Below are positions 1 to 13,036 of a DNA stretch of 64,000 nucleotides, one piece after another. Source of the stretch: Cryptomeria japonica. Taxonomy: Eukaryota > Streptophyta > Pinopsida > Cupressales > Cupressaceae. The DNA is taken from NCBI RefSeq assembly GCF_030272615.1, contig NC_081412.1, positions 685,836,583 to 685,900,582 on the forward strand. Reading direction: 5' to 3'. The position numbers and the translations under genes are program-made. The notes beneath the pieces are model-generated. The model did no database searches and was not told the origin of the DNA. It saw only the letters and a list, made by a program, of their open reading frames with translations. Each line of letters begins with the position of its first letter. The stretch's first letter is position 1.

Positions 1-490
1 CGGATAATAACAAGGAAATGAAATGGGACTAAGGCAATAATTTATGCAAAAGATTGGATAGGATGGATGAAAGGATGGAAGAGAGGTGCTAAATAATGGA
101 TAGGGTATTGGAATATTTGGGCTTGAGAAGATGGAAATGCAGGTAGGATCAACATTGGCACACACCTTCAGGAGTGGTGGATTGATGGAGGAAAAGTGGA
201 TTTTGGATATGGAGATTTTGATGGAGGAATAGCTAGGAATTTCAGGACATAAGGACCCAAAATGGAGGAAGGAGATGATGGAGGAATATATTTGAAATTT
301 TTGGATAGAGGAACAAAAATTTTGGATGCTAATTTTGATGCTTCTTTTGACTATTGTGCTTCAAGGAGTTGCTTAGGAATCCACATTGTTTTGGATTTTT
401 CATGTTTTTGTTGTTCCTTGGAATGCATTGCTTGCACAAGGGATTTAGGAACCCTTATAGCTTTGAGTTAACTTTATGAGAAATTGGTCT

Positions 491-927
491 TTATGGCCTT
501 TTGGATATTTCTTTTTCTTTTTGGATCATATTTTTCTTTGTTTTGACATGTCGATTAGATTGGACATGTTGATCCTTGAATACATGTGGATTTTTGGACT
601 TATGACTTTTATGATTGGAATCCAAATTGCTTGGAGGTGGAAATGAATGTGTGTGCGGATAGGAATGATATGGAGGTCTTTTAGATGGATGGAAAGTGGT
701 CAAGGATGTGTGCCTTTTTTGACCTTGAATAGATAAGGAACTAACATGGATGGAAGGGATGAAGAGGAAGGTGCATGTTTGGATTTTGGAGGGATGTTGG
801 ATTTAGAAAGAGTACCAACGTCTTGAGGAATGTCATTAAGGCCATGACCATTAATATTTCCTTTGACATTGAGGGGTTCTTTCTCGTGAAGGTCTACCCC
901 TTTACCTTTATAAATATCTTGACCCAT
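491..927 (-). pseudogene. Degenerate P/S/H/K-rich coding remnant of E3
   Basis: Two short minus-strand frames (927-700 and 703-491) encode low-complexity protein rich in Pro, Ser, His and Lys. They follow, in transcription order, the larger P-rich frames at 2204-1018. The reverse complement of 1-490 is similarly Pro/Ser-rich with several stops. I read these as the decayed continuation of one reading frame, not as separate genes. No named domain is recognised. Chance open frames in low-complexity DNA remain possible. Confidence 0.35.
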
Positions 928-1017
928 AGGATACTCTTTTCTTTGGGAAGAATATGCGAGTCCATTATGAGGTGGATATGATATGATAGGAATGACGAGA
1001 CCATGAAGTGAATTAGA

Positions 1018-2204
1018 CTAGACCAAAGTGGAGGAACCCATTGTGCATGTAGGGGGTTCTTGAACATCTTGTCCTAACATGTAGGAATCCTGGGGGGGAT
1101 CGAGATCACGAGGGGGATCAAGATCAATGGCAAGCTCTTCATGAGATGGAATGGGAGGAATAATGGGATCATCAAAAGAAATGAGATATCGGAGTGGATA
1201 TGGAGGATTAGGACATTGAGATGCAGGAATGATTGCACCTTGTGGTGGACATGAAGCTAAAAGGATACCTTGATCTAGACAAGGAGGAAGATCATTGAAT
1301 TCCTTTTTAAAGGTGCTCTTCTCTTGGATTTCAATTGGATCATCGGAAAGGATGGAAGGGATATCTTGACCTCGCTCAAGGTGTGGAATGTCAATGGGAC
1401 TTGAAAAGGTGTTGTGTTCTTGGATAAGGGGATCATCATGAGTGTCTAGGAAGATGGGATCTTGGTCAACAATTGGATGGAATGATAAGGTTTCAGGATC
1501 TTGATCTTGATTTGTTTTAGGACTCATTTCTTCATGCTCAAAATTATCCTCTTGACTTGGGATTCGACTTTGGATATGCATGGGGGATTTTGGTAAGGGA
1601 TCAATTGACATGAGGGAGATGGACTTTGAATGAGACTCTCTAAAAGAGAAGCATCCAGTGGCATTAAATCTTGCATTTCCAAATAGTACAAGGGATTTTT
1701 ATAAAGATATAAATTATTGTGTATTTCTATTGCAGACAACCCTTGGGAGGATGCATTATTTGATGTATCATTCGGAGGAGATGGTGGAAATTTCTCTTGT
1801 GAAACTTTAGGAGATGATAGGGGAGGTTCTTGTGAAGCTTCAAAATGTGTAGGAATAGATGCCACTGGAGAGTCCATTTTCTTATGGGGAGATGAGCCAT
1901 TACTAGACATAGGTGCATGATTTTGATCTTTCTTAGAAAAATCACTTAGGGCTCTCTTTAAGGTTGTGTAATAGAGCCACCTTTCTTTGGAGATGCATTT
2001 GAATCCTTGTGAGGTTTTGACATAGTTGGCTTTTGATTTTGGACTTGTTTTGGGACTTTGTTGAATTGATCTGACATGTTTAAAACTTGGCTTGATGTGA
2101 GTTACAACTTTGGTTTTTGAATGTTTGGTTGTAGTTGTTGATATTGATTTGTTGGTTGAATTTTTTGTTGGTACTCCACATTTGGTTGAACCAATTGTCG
2201 ACAT
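1018..2204 (-). pseudogene. P/S-rich gag-position protein of E3, frameshifted
   Basis: Two minus-strand frames overlap by about 90 bases: 2204-1524 (226 aa) and 1611-1018 (197 aa). Both are rich in Pro, Ser, Gln and Asp and most simply represent one ancestral protein split by a frameshift. With E2 and E5 removed, the frame starts roughly 3 kb from the 5' LTR, about where gag starts in E1 (2.7 kb). I see no gag core motif, no zinc knuckle and no protease signature, so the function is unknown. It may be a divergent gag or a non-gag ORF of a non-autonomous element. Confidence 0.45.
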
Positions 2205-2820
2205 TGTGTGTTTGGTTGAGCATATTATTGAAATTACACCATTTATTGTGTTGGTTGGATATGTTGGACCATTGGTTGTTGCTAGATAATTGGTTGTTGT
2301 TGGATGATTGGTTGTTGTTGGATGATTGGTTGTTGTTGTATCATTGGTTGTCTATGCAAAATTTGATTGAATGAGGTTTTATTTGAGACTTGGTTGAACT
2401 TTGTGTTCATTGCTTGAAATTATTTTATCATCTCTATTTGTGCGAGGAGAGCTGGTATGTCTGATCGCTCGATGAGATCTTTTACATCTACTAGCTCAAT
2501 TCTTTGGATTTGGGCCAAAAAAAAACTGAAACATTTTAGACATTTGTGATCTATTCTTCTGAATGTTTTTCACTTTTTGTTCCAAGATCTTTGTTTCTTG
2601 AGCTAGTTTCTCCTATAGTTTTTGTATTTGGATACATGTTTCATTATAAAATGTTTGACTGATATTGCCTTGTTGTTGGGTTGGATAGAATTGTGATTTC
2701 CTTGGATTAAAACTTGATTGCATTGTATTATTCATTGGTCCAATCATCGGTTGATATGTCAAACCTTGTTGCATCATAGGAGCTTGGAACCTTGTTTCAA
2801 TAGACATGTCACTATGCAAT
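2205..2820 (-). pseudogene. Gln/Pro-rich repeat segment upstream of the E3 P-rich frames
   Basis: Read on the minus strand, 2370-2270 gives repeated QPIIQQQ-type units from an approximately 18-bp tandem repeat (TTGGTTGTTGTTGGATGA on the plus strand, about 2268-2345). The minus-strand frame 2819-2613 is also Gln/Met/Pro-rich. The intervening frame is cut by TAG and TAA codons where CAG or CAA would be expected, consistent with C-to-T decay. It is probably the N-terminal part of the same E3 protein. No domain is recognised. Confidence 0.4.
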
Positions 2821-4549
2821 GCAATATTTTTTGGATTGACAAATGCAACCTAATAGGATGGAAATGCAACTTATGTTTTTGGAATTTTGTGAGTTTTTGG
2901 AATGACAATGAAATGCAACTTAGTGCAACCTTAAAATATGATCATGCAATCTAGGACAAGAATGCAATCTATGTTTTTTGTTGTTTTTGAGGTTTGGAAA
3001 AACTCTTGGAATGCAAACCTAAAGATGTGACCCTTAGGAAATTGAAATGAAGTCAAGACCTTAGGAGGACAAATTGACAATGTCTCACCTATATGCTTGG
3101 ATACTAAGCTAGCTTTGACAAAATGATAGTGACAAAAGGACAAATGTTGGACAAGGCCAAGACCCCCTAACAACAACTTAGGGTTTAATCTAAAGTTTTG
3201 ATTTTACAAGTTTAGAAAACCTAGTTTTGAGACTAAATGCAAGAGGACGATGATAATGACAATGATCTAAGGATATGATATGAATATGATCTCAAGATAT
3301 GATATGATTTAGGAAAATGATATGATATCCAAGGATATAAATACAAATGTTTGACAATGTTAACCTAAGATAGGACCTAGGGTTTGGACTATGCAATGAC
3401 AAAGCCAATGTGATAGGGATGTGTGAGGACCAATGACCTTGGAAATGCAAAATGCAACCTAAGACAAGACCTAATTTTGGAATGATGATAATGCAATGAA
3501 GACTTGGGAAAATGAAATGAGGATGCTTGCAATGAAATGCACTAAAATGAAGGGTAATGACAATATGTCCTAAGACCTAAGTTAGAACTATGCAAACCTA
3601 ACCCTAAGTGACATGAATTTTGAAACAAGGGTATCCAGTGTTTTGACAAGTCATGTTCAAATGTTGGATGAATACTTGGGTAAAATTTTGACTCTTGGTT
3701 TGAACTTGGTTGGGTATGAAACTTGTTTGAAATTTTGGAAACTTGTTTTCTTTTGAAAACCAAGGTTGTTTATGACCACTTATGAGAATTATTTTTTATT
3801 CACCTTTTGACAAACACGAAAGACAAAATGTTTGTTGGACCTTGACACAAGACAATCATGCACCTTCAACAACAAATCCTAAAGTTGTCAAGGACAATAG
3901 CTATTGGATCTCACTTGGGTTTCCCCAACTATGCTTTCTCAAAGTAGATACTTAGATGCTTGACCCCACTAGCTCCACTCCACGACACTCACTTTTCTAG
4001 GGCAGCCAAGCATAAGTCTCAATGAAAACTCCCCGTGGCAAACTTTGTATCTCTACTAAGAACCGTAAGGACGTGAGATGTTATCAGAGGTCCGACCTCT
4101 TGTACCAACAACTAGAAGGTTTTTGGAATCTAAAACAAAGAGTTTTTAGTCAAGGCATCCATTCGGTTGGGCATACATACAACATTTCACTCCATTAAAG
4201 AGGCCTCCCAGCCTGCAAAGGTTACGCTCTACAAGTTTTCATGTGCCACACAGACACAAAGGGAGGCTTACGTCAGTATGACACATTGACACCCATCACT
4301 TACAAATTTCATCACAAACACATTTATTTATAGTGGTTCAAAAGAGCTTGGCCTTAGCCCATTACCACTTGGGTTATTCCCTATCACCAATGCCTATGCG
4401 AAGTGCCAGGAAATTTGAGAGGCAAGCCCTCCAAAGGTAAAATCACACAATCAAAATAAAGGAAGACATGACAAATAGTGATTCTTTAACCTTTAAAAAA
4501 TAAAATTTTATCTACACTTATGCAAATAGTATTGCTTCAGAATTTGCAT
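2821..4549. other. E3 leader sequence without a supported gene
   Basis: Only short chance frames occur. The stretch 3265-3335 is dense in GATATGAT-like units. The segment 3900-4450 is less AT-rich and unrepeated. The GATAT at 4550-4554 is the left target duplication of E5 and pairs with 33473-33477. Confidence 0.5.
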
Positions 4550-4554
4550 GATAT

Positions 4555-4736
4555 TGAAAGGAAATACAAGAGCAAGAAAATGAAAAATAAATCCAAGTAT
4601 ATTGATTGAAGTAATGTTACCAAAGTAGAGAGAAACTTGATAGCAATCACCCAAAACTTGAAGAAGAGACACAAGATCTTTTGAAAGGGGAAAAGAAAAG
4701 AAAAACCCCTTATGTATTCTGAAAGAAGGCAAAGCC

Positions 4737-4770
<34 letters not shown>

Positions 4771-4899
4771 CTCATTACAATTATATCCAAAGTGAAGAAT
4801 GAGAGGACAAGAATCTATTAAATAGAGATGAGAAGAGGAGATAATATGTGTCTGCAATGTGTCAACATCCTCTTAAGGAGGATAAACTAATATTCCTTA
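4555..4899 (-). repeat. E5 3' LTR, distal part (left of E1)
   Basis: It begins TGAAAGGAAATACAAGAGCA, matching the start of the 5' LTR remnant at 33418. It ends at the E1 insertion, where CCTTA (4895-4899) pairs with 20150-20154. It contains a GA run at 4739-4769. With the proximal part the LTR totals about 478 bp. Confidence 0.9.
4739..4769. repeat. (GA)n microsatellite inside the E5 LTR
   Basis: A run of GA dinucleotides with one interruption, within the 3' LTR of E5. Confidence 0.9.
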
Positions 4900-6359
4900 T
4901 GATGCTCTGAAAAATGGGAGATGTTTAGACAAAACTTGTGGTGGTATAACACATAAAAGAAACAACAAGAAAATAAGAATTCTTAGTGTTAATCAACCAA
5001 AGACTAGTCTAAGCAGGCATACCAAGAGAGACACTAAAAACCTAATAAAACATTTGAAAATGAAAGCAAATACAATAAGGCATCTCCAAATGCCTTCCAC
5101 CATGCTTGTAGCTCCTCCTCCCTTGTTCCTCTCCTCTCCAAGTTCCAAATTAGTGTAGCTCTCAATAGATTTTTGCACTATGGATGCCTTATGGAGATTC
5201 AAGATTGAAAAATGATTAATCTAATGCTATGCAAGTGTGAACAAAAGCTAAAATAAGAGATTATCTAATTAGATAGTGTTGATTTTAAACCAAAAGAGTG
5301 AATATGATTGATTTATACTAAATGCTCTCTAAAAATGACTATAATGTAAATGCATACAAGTTTTTAGGATCTGGATTATGAAGAAATGGGCTCTCTTTAT
5401 AGGAAAAATGGAGCAATGGATGGTTGAGATTGAGTAATCTCAACAAGGGTCGGGATTGAATGGTTTAAGATCCATATGAGAACTTTCAACCCAATCACAG
5501 GATGACAAGTGTCAACATGAGATGGGTTGAGAGGAGATGGAAGAAGCATTAAATACTTGACATGACCTGAGGGTTAACTTGGGAGGTAAGGTTAGTGTTG
5601 AGTTGAATGGATAAATTCATTATTCAAGGAATAATGTTTTTATCCAATGGGTAAACTCTTGTGCAAGAGTTAGTGAGGATAACCATGGTCAAAGCAATAA
5701 ATGCTTGAGGAGACACATGGGTTACATGAAGGTTGAGTGAGGGGTCAAAGTCCCTAACCATGGGTGCAAGTGGATTTAACCATAAATGGTCATGTAAGAG
5801 CCATTAGTGGTTTAGAAGACTTTAGAGGTTAGCTTGTTGAACACATCAAGCCTTAAATGCTTTTCAAAGACTTTGAAGTTTTTGAGAAGTGACTCCAAGT
5901 TGCTTAGGAATGTGACAATAATTAGGGTTGGATTAGGCTAATTAGGAAGGGTTTAGAAGAATCTAGAAGGGAATTTAGGATTGCAAGTGGGTTTGGTGGG
6001 TGAGGGAAAATAGGATTTTTATTAAAATAAAATTCATTTATTTCAACTTGTGGTTGCAGCTTTCATTTTTAGGAGAATGCAGGTGGGGGGGATTTAATGA
6101 TTTAAATAAATGTTTTAGTTATTTATTTAAAATAGGAAAGGGGATTAAAATAAATAAATAGGATTTATTCATTTAATTGATTGTGAATTTGGTTTAATGA
6201 ATTAATTAAAATAAATTAAATAACTTATTTAATTAATAGGAGAATGTTTGAAGATGAATTAATTAAATGTTAATTTAATTAATTGTTGGCTAGTGGGTTT
6301 TTAATCAAATAAATAGCAAATATTCATTTAATTAAAATGGATAGATTTATGTGACTACA
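4900..6359 (-). repeat. E1 3' LTR
   Basis: 1460 bp, TGATGCTCTG to GTGACTACA. It aligns over its whole length with 18688-20149 with scattered substitutions and few small indels. A minus-strand TATAAAG box (5396-5401) precedes GAGAGCCC. The end nearest the purine tract is rich in ATTAATTAA-type sequence. Confidence 0.95.
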
Positions 6360-6373
6360 TTTGCCCCTCTTTG
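6360..6373 (-). other. E1 polypurine tract
   Basis: The minus strand reads TCAAAGAGGGGCAAA directly against the 3' LTR, the expected plus-strand priming site. E2 carries the same tract at 35209-35222. Confidence 0.85.
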
Positions 6374-8588
6374 AGACGGTGTGGTTTATCGTGTCGTTTG
6401 AAAGAAAGAAGAATAGGTGTGAAGAAATATGCCCCATAAAATGTTAATTTAAAGGGTGGTATGCCCCCTCGAGAGATGGGCCAAAAATTTCAAAAAATTG
6501 GGCGATCTCTTGAAAAAGAACAAGAAGTGGAAGGGAGGTAGAATAGAAGAAACTAGCAATAACGGGGAAAGAATGAGAGAAAACGAAGTGAATTAGAGAA
6601 ACAACAAGCCAGTTAGTACCTTTAGGTCAAGCAAAATATACGGTGCAAATGTGGTGAGTGCTTTTGATTGATGCTATACAATTGATTAAAATTGGTTGAA
6701 CAATCTGGTGCAATTGGTTTAATTGCCCCGGTCGAGTCAAAGCATGACAGTTGATGTCAGTTGTTCGCTTGGACAGGATAAAGTCTGAGTAAGTGAATCA
6801 AAGTGACCTGATGGTGACTTAGACAATTGATGTAATTGCCCGATGAAGTCAAGGTATTTGAAGCAAAATACTCGTTGAGACTTAGACAATTGATGTAATT
6901 ATCCGTTATGATTGTGTTTGATTGGTTGATCAATTGATAGTGTGTGCATGTGATGGATGGTTGTGGGGAATCATGGTAGCCCCATTGAGACTAGTTCATT
7001 ATGATAAATGCCTATTGTAGTCTAGGTTTGCCATAATCGATTACCTGTTGAGACCCGAAGATACTTGATCAAAGTATCTATTGATAGTCTAGGTGTGGGT
7101 GAGTCGATGTATCTATGCAGATAGAGTAACTTGCTTGATTTAGAGGATGACTGAGGATGGGAAGGGCAACCCCTCCTTTTAGAGATGGATGGTGATGAAC
7201 GTAGCTTGATTGAGTTGATGGGAAATGATGAAGGGATTATGATGATGTTGATGATCAAGATAGGGAGGGTGAGGGGTGGATTCAATGTTAGATAGAAGAT
7301 ATGGAGGACCTATTCCTATGGAAGAAGAGAGAAATAGAGTATGCACCCCATTGTCATTACTATATATGAATGATATGCAACTATTTATGAATGTATGGAT
7401 GGATGGAATGCAACGGAATGCAATATATACAGATGAGATGGAATGGCGATCCATAGTTCTTTATTTTCATCATTGAGAATGGTAGTATCAATCTTGGACG
7501 AGGCAGTAGGAACCAAGGAGGGAGCATTGTACTCGCAAACAAATAGCATAAATAAAGAATAAAGAATATGGACCCTCCATAATGGTTCATGCTCATATGG
7601 TCGAGGTACACACTGTAGTCAGCAAGCCATAGTGATCCATGACTGTATTTTGCATGTTATCACGTAGCTTAGTGAACTTCCCATGTAGACACTATTAGTA
7701 CATGCCCCAGAACTTCATTGGAATAATTCGCAGAATATAAACAAACAAAATGATACTTAGGAACCATCCCGGACACTCAAATCACTTGTGGATATCCCAA
7801 AGTAGCATAGGAACCTCATATAAATGAGTAAATAACCTACAAACCAACCAAGTACTTGATAGCTTAAACAAAGTTTTCTTGTCAAAGAAAATGTCATCTT
7901 TGTCTTTGTTTTGGTAAGGAAGGATGCATCCTTGTTAAGATAGTTTGCGTGTTGATGTTGATTGTTTGGTCAATATGATCAGTGGTCATCATTTGAGTAT
8001 TTCAAAATGTGTATTTGGTATCTTCTTGGATGCGTATGTACAAGGCGTTGCCATGTTTTTGATTTTTTATGTTTTATGATGTTTTTTTTTTGGATTTTCT
8101 GAGTGTTTTTTGAATGTTTTTGGAGTTTTGTGATTGTTTTTTAATGTTTTTGGTATTTTGTGAGACAATTTTCCAAATGAAGAACTCAATGAATCACAAG
8201 TAATGTAGAATCCACTTCCATCAATAGCTTAAGGGTATTGCCCCTAGTTTAGACATGACTATGAAAAAGTGGGATGCAAGACGCATGAAGTACTATCCTT
8301 GATTGCAGATCAATAACAAGCAATGGTTTTGACTGATGGATGTGTCGATGCAATGAATGTGATCACAACAAGTCTGAAAGACAATGGAGCCATAGCCTTT
8401 ATGAGTGGCACCTATTTGCTAGGTTTTTACCATCGTACTTACCCAAGGTATCACCGGAGTGTTTGTTCACCATTTGGATGCATGATTTTTCTTTACTGTT
8501 TTAATTTTTTTGTATTTTCTTTAGGATAGTTATCTGAATGTTTTTGGTGTTTTTTTGGTATGTATGGGAGCCTAATTCTCTGTACAAC
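6374..8588. other. E1 region between integrase and 3' LTR, no supported gene
   Basis: No convincing ORF. A phrase ending in TTAGACAATTGATGTAATT recurs around 6820-6840 and 6885-6905. T-rich imperfect repeats with TGTTTTTGG cores lie at 8040-8165 and 8535-8560. A block at 8404-8432 (GGCACCTATTTGCTAGGTTT) is matched by E2 at 44711-44735, so the 3' regions of the two families share ancestry. Unlike E2 there is no antisense PMD ORF here. Confidence 0.5.
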
Positions 8589-9690
8589 TTATGTATAAAA
8601 CCATTTGAGGTGCATGTTATTGATTGGATCTGCTAGTGGTTCTCCTTCTGAAGTAGCCAACTGATATGCTCCTGACCCAAATACTGCAGTGATAACATAT
8701 GGACCCAGCCAGTTTGATTCAAACTTTCCCTGATGTTCTTTGTTTGGTTGGTTACAAGGATTCTCTCGAAGAACAAGATCACCTACCTCAAATGTGTGAG
8801 GTCTAACTCGATGATTATAGCTTCTGCTCATGTGCTACTAATAGGCTTTGAGGTGATTGAATGCAGCTTGTCGTTTCTCATCAAGTAGCTCTAAATCTTA
8901 GAGACATGAGACTCTGTATGTGTCATCATCTATGAGATTATGCAAGGAAACCTGTAGAGACAGTATCTCAACCTTAATAGGTAAGATAGCTTCTGCGTCA
9001 TAGACCAGTGAGTAGGGAGTTGCACCTATAGGGGTTCGAATGGTATTTTGATACGCCCATAGTGTTGGATTTAATTGAACATGCCAATCATCACCGGCAT
9101 CATTGACTGTCTTCTTGAGGATTCTCAATATGTTTTTGTTTGATGCTTCAACCTGACCATTCTCTTGTGGGTAATAGGGAGTGGAAAAGCGGTGTTGAAT
9201 GTGAAACTTCTCACAAAGCTCGCGGACATCCTGATTTTTGAAAGGAAGCCTGTTATCTATGAAGATGGACATGGGTACACCATACTGGCAGATGATGTAA
9301 TTAAGGATGAATGAGGCGATCTGCTTGCCGATGACTCGGGTAAGTGGAACAATTTCGATCTACTTTGTGAAATATTCAGTAGCGGTAATGATTAACTTAT
9401 GGCCATTGTATGAAGATGGATGGATCTTACCTGCAAGGTCAAGGCCCCATTAACAAAAGGGCCATGGTGTTGTGATTGGTTGCAATTCTTGTTCTAGTGC
9501 ATGTATCAAGTCTCCATGAACTTGGCATTTCTTGCATTTTCTGACAAAATAATAGGAGTCTTTTCCATGGACGGCCAATAATATCCAGTGCATATGATCT
9601 TCTTAGCTAGTGAAGGACCGCTTGAGTGAGTCCCACAAATTCCTTCATGTACCTCTTCCAAGGCCTTTTTTATCTCATCTTGTTCCAGAC
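8589..9690 (-). pseudogene. E1 integrase
   Basis: In minus-strand order: a zinc-binding N-terminus (the CKKCQVHG part near 9525-9550 is readable, in a shifted frame), the catalytic core, then a C-terminal region ending in HLKWFYT. The core keeps the first Asp (GLDLAGKI), the second Asp in FIDNRLPF (9250-9272) and the Glu in NGQVEASNK near 9140. The main frames are 9272-8898 and 8831-8589, separated by stops around 8832-8900. There is no chromodomain, as expected for Tat elements. Integration of the cDNA would be its job; the frame breaks make this copy inactive. Confidence 0.9.
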
Positions 9691-9748
9691 ATCGAAGGAG
9701 AGCACCATCAAGACTGCGTTGATATAGGGTTTCAGCAATAATGGTATA

Positions 9749-10840
9749 TCAAGCGATTTGGCGAATGAAGGTTTTACGTTGGTTATTCGATTGGTTAGGA
9801 GGAAGTGTGTGATCATGGAGGTAGGTGTAGAACTCACCGTACCATGGGGATTCAGAACCAACAAGGTGACATATCATCTCAGATTCGGGGATATCATAAG
9901 CAGGAATCCAAATTTGTTCTACCAAGAACTCGTAGCATGTTGAATTGTGTGGAAGATCTAGGAGAGATGCAATGGTAGCCATAGCGTCAGCAGCTTGATT
10001 CTGATCTATGGGTATCTGTTCAAAGGTGATAGTAGTAAATGATGCCTTTAAACTGTCCATTATTTGCTTGTATGACATGAGTTTATCATCCTTAGTCTGA
10101 TATTCATCTTTGACTTGTCGGATGGCCAGTTGGGAGTCGCCATATATTTTTACCTCTTTCAGTTTCCATTATATGGCTAGTCGAAGTCCTATGATCAAGG
10201 CCTCATATTTTGCTATGTTGTTCATGCATGGAAATGTGAGCCTATAAGACTTTGGGATGTTGTCACCTTGAGGTGTGATAAACAGAATGCCTACCCCCGA
10301 GCCATACCTAGTGTATGAACCATCAAAGTATAGTTTCCACGGTTGTGTTGTTGTGATCATGAATATCTCTTCATCTGGAAAATTGGAAATGAGAGGATGA
10401 TCTCCTATGAGTGGTGCATCGGCCAACTGATCTGCAATAACTTGATCCTTGATAGCCTTACGGTCCACATACTCGATGTCAAATTCACTGAGAATCATCA
10501 CCCATTTGGTCAAGTGGCCAATCAATGCTGCTTTGCTGAGTAAGTATTTTAGTGGATCGATCTTGGCAATGAGTTGTACTTTATGTGTTAACAGGTAGTG
10601 TCACAGTTTAGTAGCTACCAAGATTACTGCTAGGCAAGCTCGCTCAATAGGGGTGTAATTGAGTTCATAGCCAACCAGTGTGCGAGAGATAAAGTATACA
10701 ACACACTCTTTCCCTTCTACATTATGTTGAGCCAGTAGCACTCCCAATGCTATATTTGATGCTGAAATATAGAGCAATAGAGGTCTACTTGGATCTGGTG
10801 GGATTAGCAATGGTGTATTCATGAGATAGCCTTTAAGCAT
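9749..10840 (-). pseudogene. E1 dual RNase H region
   Basis: The first part (10840-10601) is the usual gypsy RNase H, with LYISASNIALGVLLAQ and the ISRTL and ERACLA segments. The second (10525-10169, continuing in 10078-9749) is an additional archaeal-type RNase H beginning KLYFDGSYTRYGSGVGI with NNIAKYEALIIGL. Two successive RNase H domains are known from the plant Tat lineage. Their role is to remove template RNA during reverse transcription. Stops separate the pieces. Confidence 0.88.
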
Positions 10841-10957
10841 CTGGAACGCTTGTTGGCATCTAGTATCCCATTGAAAGCGGATGTTCTTGTGTAATAAGTG
10901 TGTAAAGGGGTGACACTTATTTGCCAGTTGTGCAATGAATCTCCGGATGGATTGTAG

Positions 10958-11854
10958 TCATCCTTGTAATGTCCTTAGCTGACTAATGTTCCGTGGAGGT
11001 GGCATGTCCATGATTGCTTTGCCCTTTGCAGGATCGACCTCAATACCTTTGCTTGAGAGAATGTATCCTAGAAGTTTGCCTGAGGTTACTCTAAAGACAC
11101 ATTTCTTAGGGTTGAGTCGAACATAATATTGTTCCAATCTATCAAATATTTTATCTAATATTTCCAGATGACCTTCTCTTGTGAGTGATTTTTCCAGTAA
11201 GTCATCAACATAATCTTCCATTATGGTATGCATCATATCATGAAAGATGGTTGTCATTTCTCTTTGATAGGTTTCTCCTGCATTCTTTAGACCGAAAGGC
11301 ATTACATTCCAGTAGTATGTTCCCCATGGACATGTGAAGGCTATCTTATCTTGATCCTCTGATGTGATCTTTATCTGGTTGTACCCTGAAAAGCCATCCA
11401 TGAGACAAAGCATGGCATGTTGTGTTGTTAGGTCTACGATTATGTTGATGTTTGGTAGGGGGAATTCATCTTTAGGGCATGCCTCATTTAGATCTCTAAA
11501 GTTAGTAAAAATACGGATGCCCACATTGGGTTTGCCGACAAGAACAATATTGGATATCCAGTCTACATAATCATTTGGTCTATTAAAACCAACATCCAAG
11601 AGTTTCTTAAGTTTTGCTTTGACTAGCACCGCAATCTGGGGGTGCATCTTGCGAAGCTTCTATTTGACAGGCTTGGCTCCTTCTGCAATGGTGAGGTGAT
11701 GCATGACTAAATCTAGATCAAGACCAGGAATGTCTGCATATGACCATGCAAAATTGATCTGACACTTCTGGAAGAATTTGACAAACTTAGGTTGTTCCTC
11801 TGGAGTTAAAAGAGATGCCAGAAGTATGTGTTGAGGAGTTTTAGGAGTCCCCAT
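10958..11854 (-). pseudogene. E1 reverse transcriptase
   Basis: The frame 11647-10958 (229 aa) covers fingers and palm: FRDLNEACPKDEFPLP, MDGFSGYNQIKI, MPFGLKNAGETYQR and an intact catalytic YVDDLL, followed by FRVTSGKLLGYILSSKGIEV. The frame 11854-11660 supplies the N-terminal part (FAWSYADIPGLD and MHHLTI). One stop lies between them near 11657. The motifs match Tat-lineage gypsy polymerases. Copying of element RNA into DNA would be its function. Confidence 0.93.
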
Positions 11855-11896
11855 GTTGTATTTTTTTGTCTCTTCAATAAGGATTGTTGATCATTC

Positions 11897-12895
11897 CTAT
11901 TGTGTACTAGAAGGGAGGATGTCAAACCTTTCATCCTTAGGCACCTCAGAGAGGTTTTCACCATTGGATACGCTCTTTCTTTTTACTTTTGTGGGATGAA
12001 ACAATGCCACTATGTGGTTTTCACTGGAAGATCCATGTTTTATTGTTATATTTTTGCAGCTGAAAGGTTTGGCATATGCCCCAAAGTATGTTGCGCTATT
12101 AAGTTCAATGGCGAATCCAGCTTTGTGATCCCCACTTGGTATGTTATCCCTTAGTTCCAAAAAGTCAATGATCACCTCATCATTTTGGAATTGGTCAAGG
12201 CATGCGGGATTATATTGGTTCCATTCAATGAGTTCAGGATGTTTAATAGGCATTACCTTATCGATCAAGTTAAGTTCATAAGAGGTGTCAATGAGGGTTA
12301 AGAAGTTGTGGGGAAGGTCGTTGATGGTACTCTCCCTATCAGAATCGAGCATAGGATGTGACGTAGGGTCTGTGGAAGATGTTTCCAGTTCAGGAACCCA
12401 AGAGGTCTTTATCCTTGCTTCTCTATAAACAGGGATGTCTTTTCAAGCTGGAGGTAGAGATGTGTCTTCCTCATCTAAAGTATTAAGCTAGACGGAATCA
12501 AATTCCCACTCATGTGAGTCGGTCTCTGAGTCGCTTTCTAGTATCCGATTACTATACCATACTGGGATGTCCTTTGAGTTAAACACTGCAGGTGTGATCG
12601 GTAGATGTACCCTTGTAGATGAAATGATTGGTGCTACAGGAAGGATTATGGCGATCAGTAAATCCGAGACAGGTAGCATCGATGTTGTTGAATCTGCTAC
12701 TTCTGCTGGAATTGTCAGTGTTGTCAATACTATTGGGGGTTCTGATACTGCTAATGGTGTTGTTGATGCAGTTGTTTCTATTGCTGGAGTTGTTGGTTTG
12801 ATGGGTGGGATGATTGGTGTTGTGGATGTTATTACTGGGATGTTCAACCGTATTGGAGTAATTGGTGTGGTTCTGGGTGTTGCTGATATAATCAA
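11897..12895 (-). pseudogene. E1 protease-to-polymerase linker, T/P/I-rich
   Basis: The frame 12895-12488 (135 aa) is very rich in Thr, Pro and Ile and ends in an acidic SDSETDSHEWEFDSV. The frame 12352-11897 (151 aa) leads into the reverse transcriptase and has GENLSEVPKDERFDILPS, matched by GENLSEAPEGEILDILPS in E2 (48312-48260). That conserved block suggests a shared linker function or cleavage region. No catalytic motif is seen. The complementary Gly/Val-rich plus-strand frame is a shadow. Confidence 0.7.
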
Positions 12896-13036
12896 AGGTG
12901 ACCTCTTTATGTTTGTAGTAGGCTGATATAGAGGTTTGTTGGGTTTCCCTTTGAATCCAAGTTTAGGAAGAATCTCCTTTTGAAAGCCTAATCCAGTGTT
13001 ATCTTTAGGCTTTAATTTTGGTTGCAGTGGCTCATG

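Noticed and set aside
4537-4857. Minus-strand 106-aa ORF with a Leu/Ser run
   Set aside because: It lies within the E5 3' LTR and reads through the GA microsatellite.
12567-12926. Plus-strand Gly/Val/Ile-rich 119-aa ORF
   Set aside because: It is the exact complement of the T/P/I-rich linker of E1 and has no features of its own.
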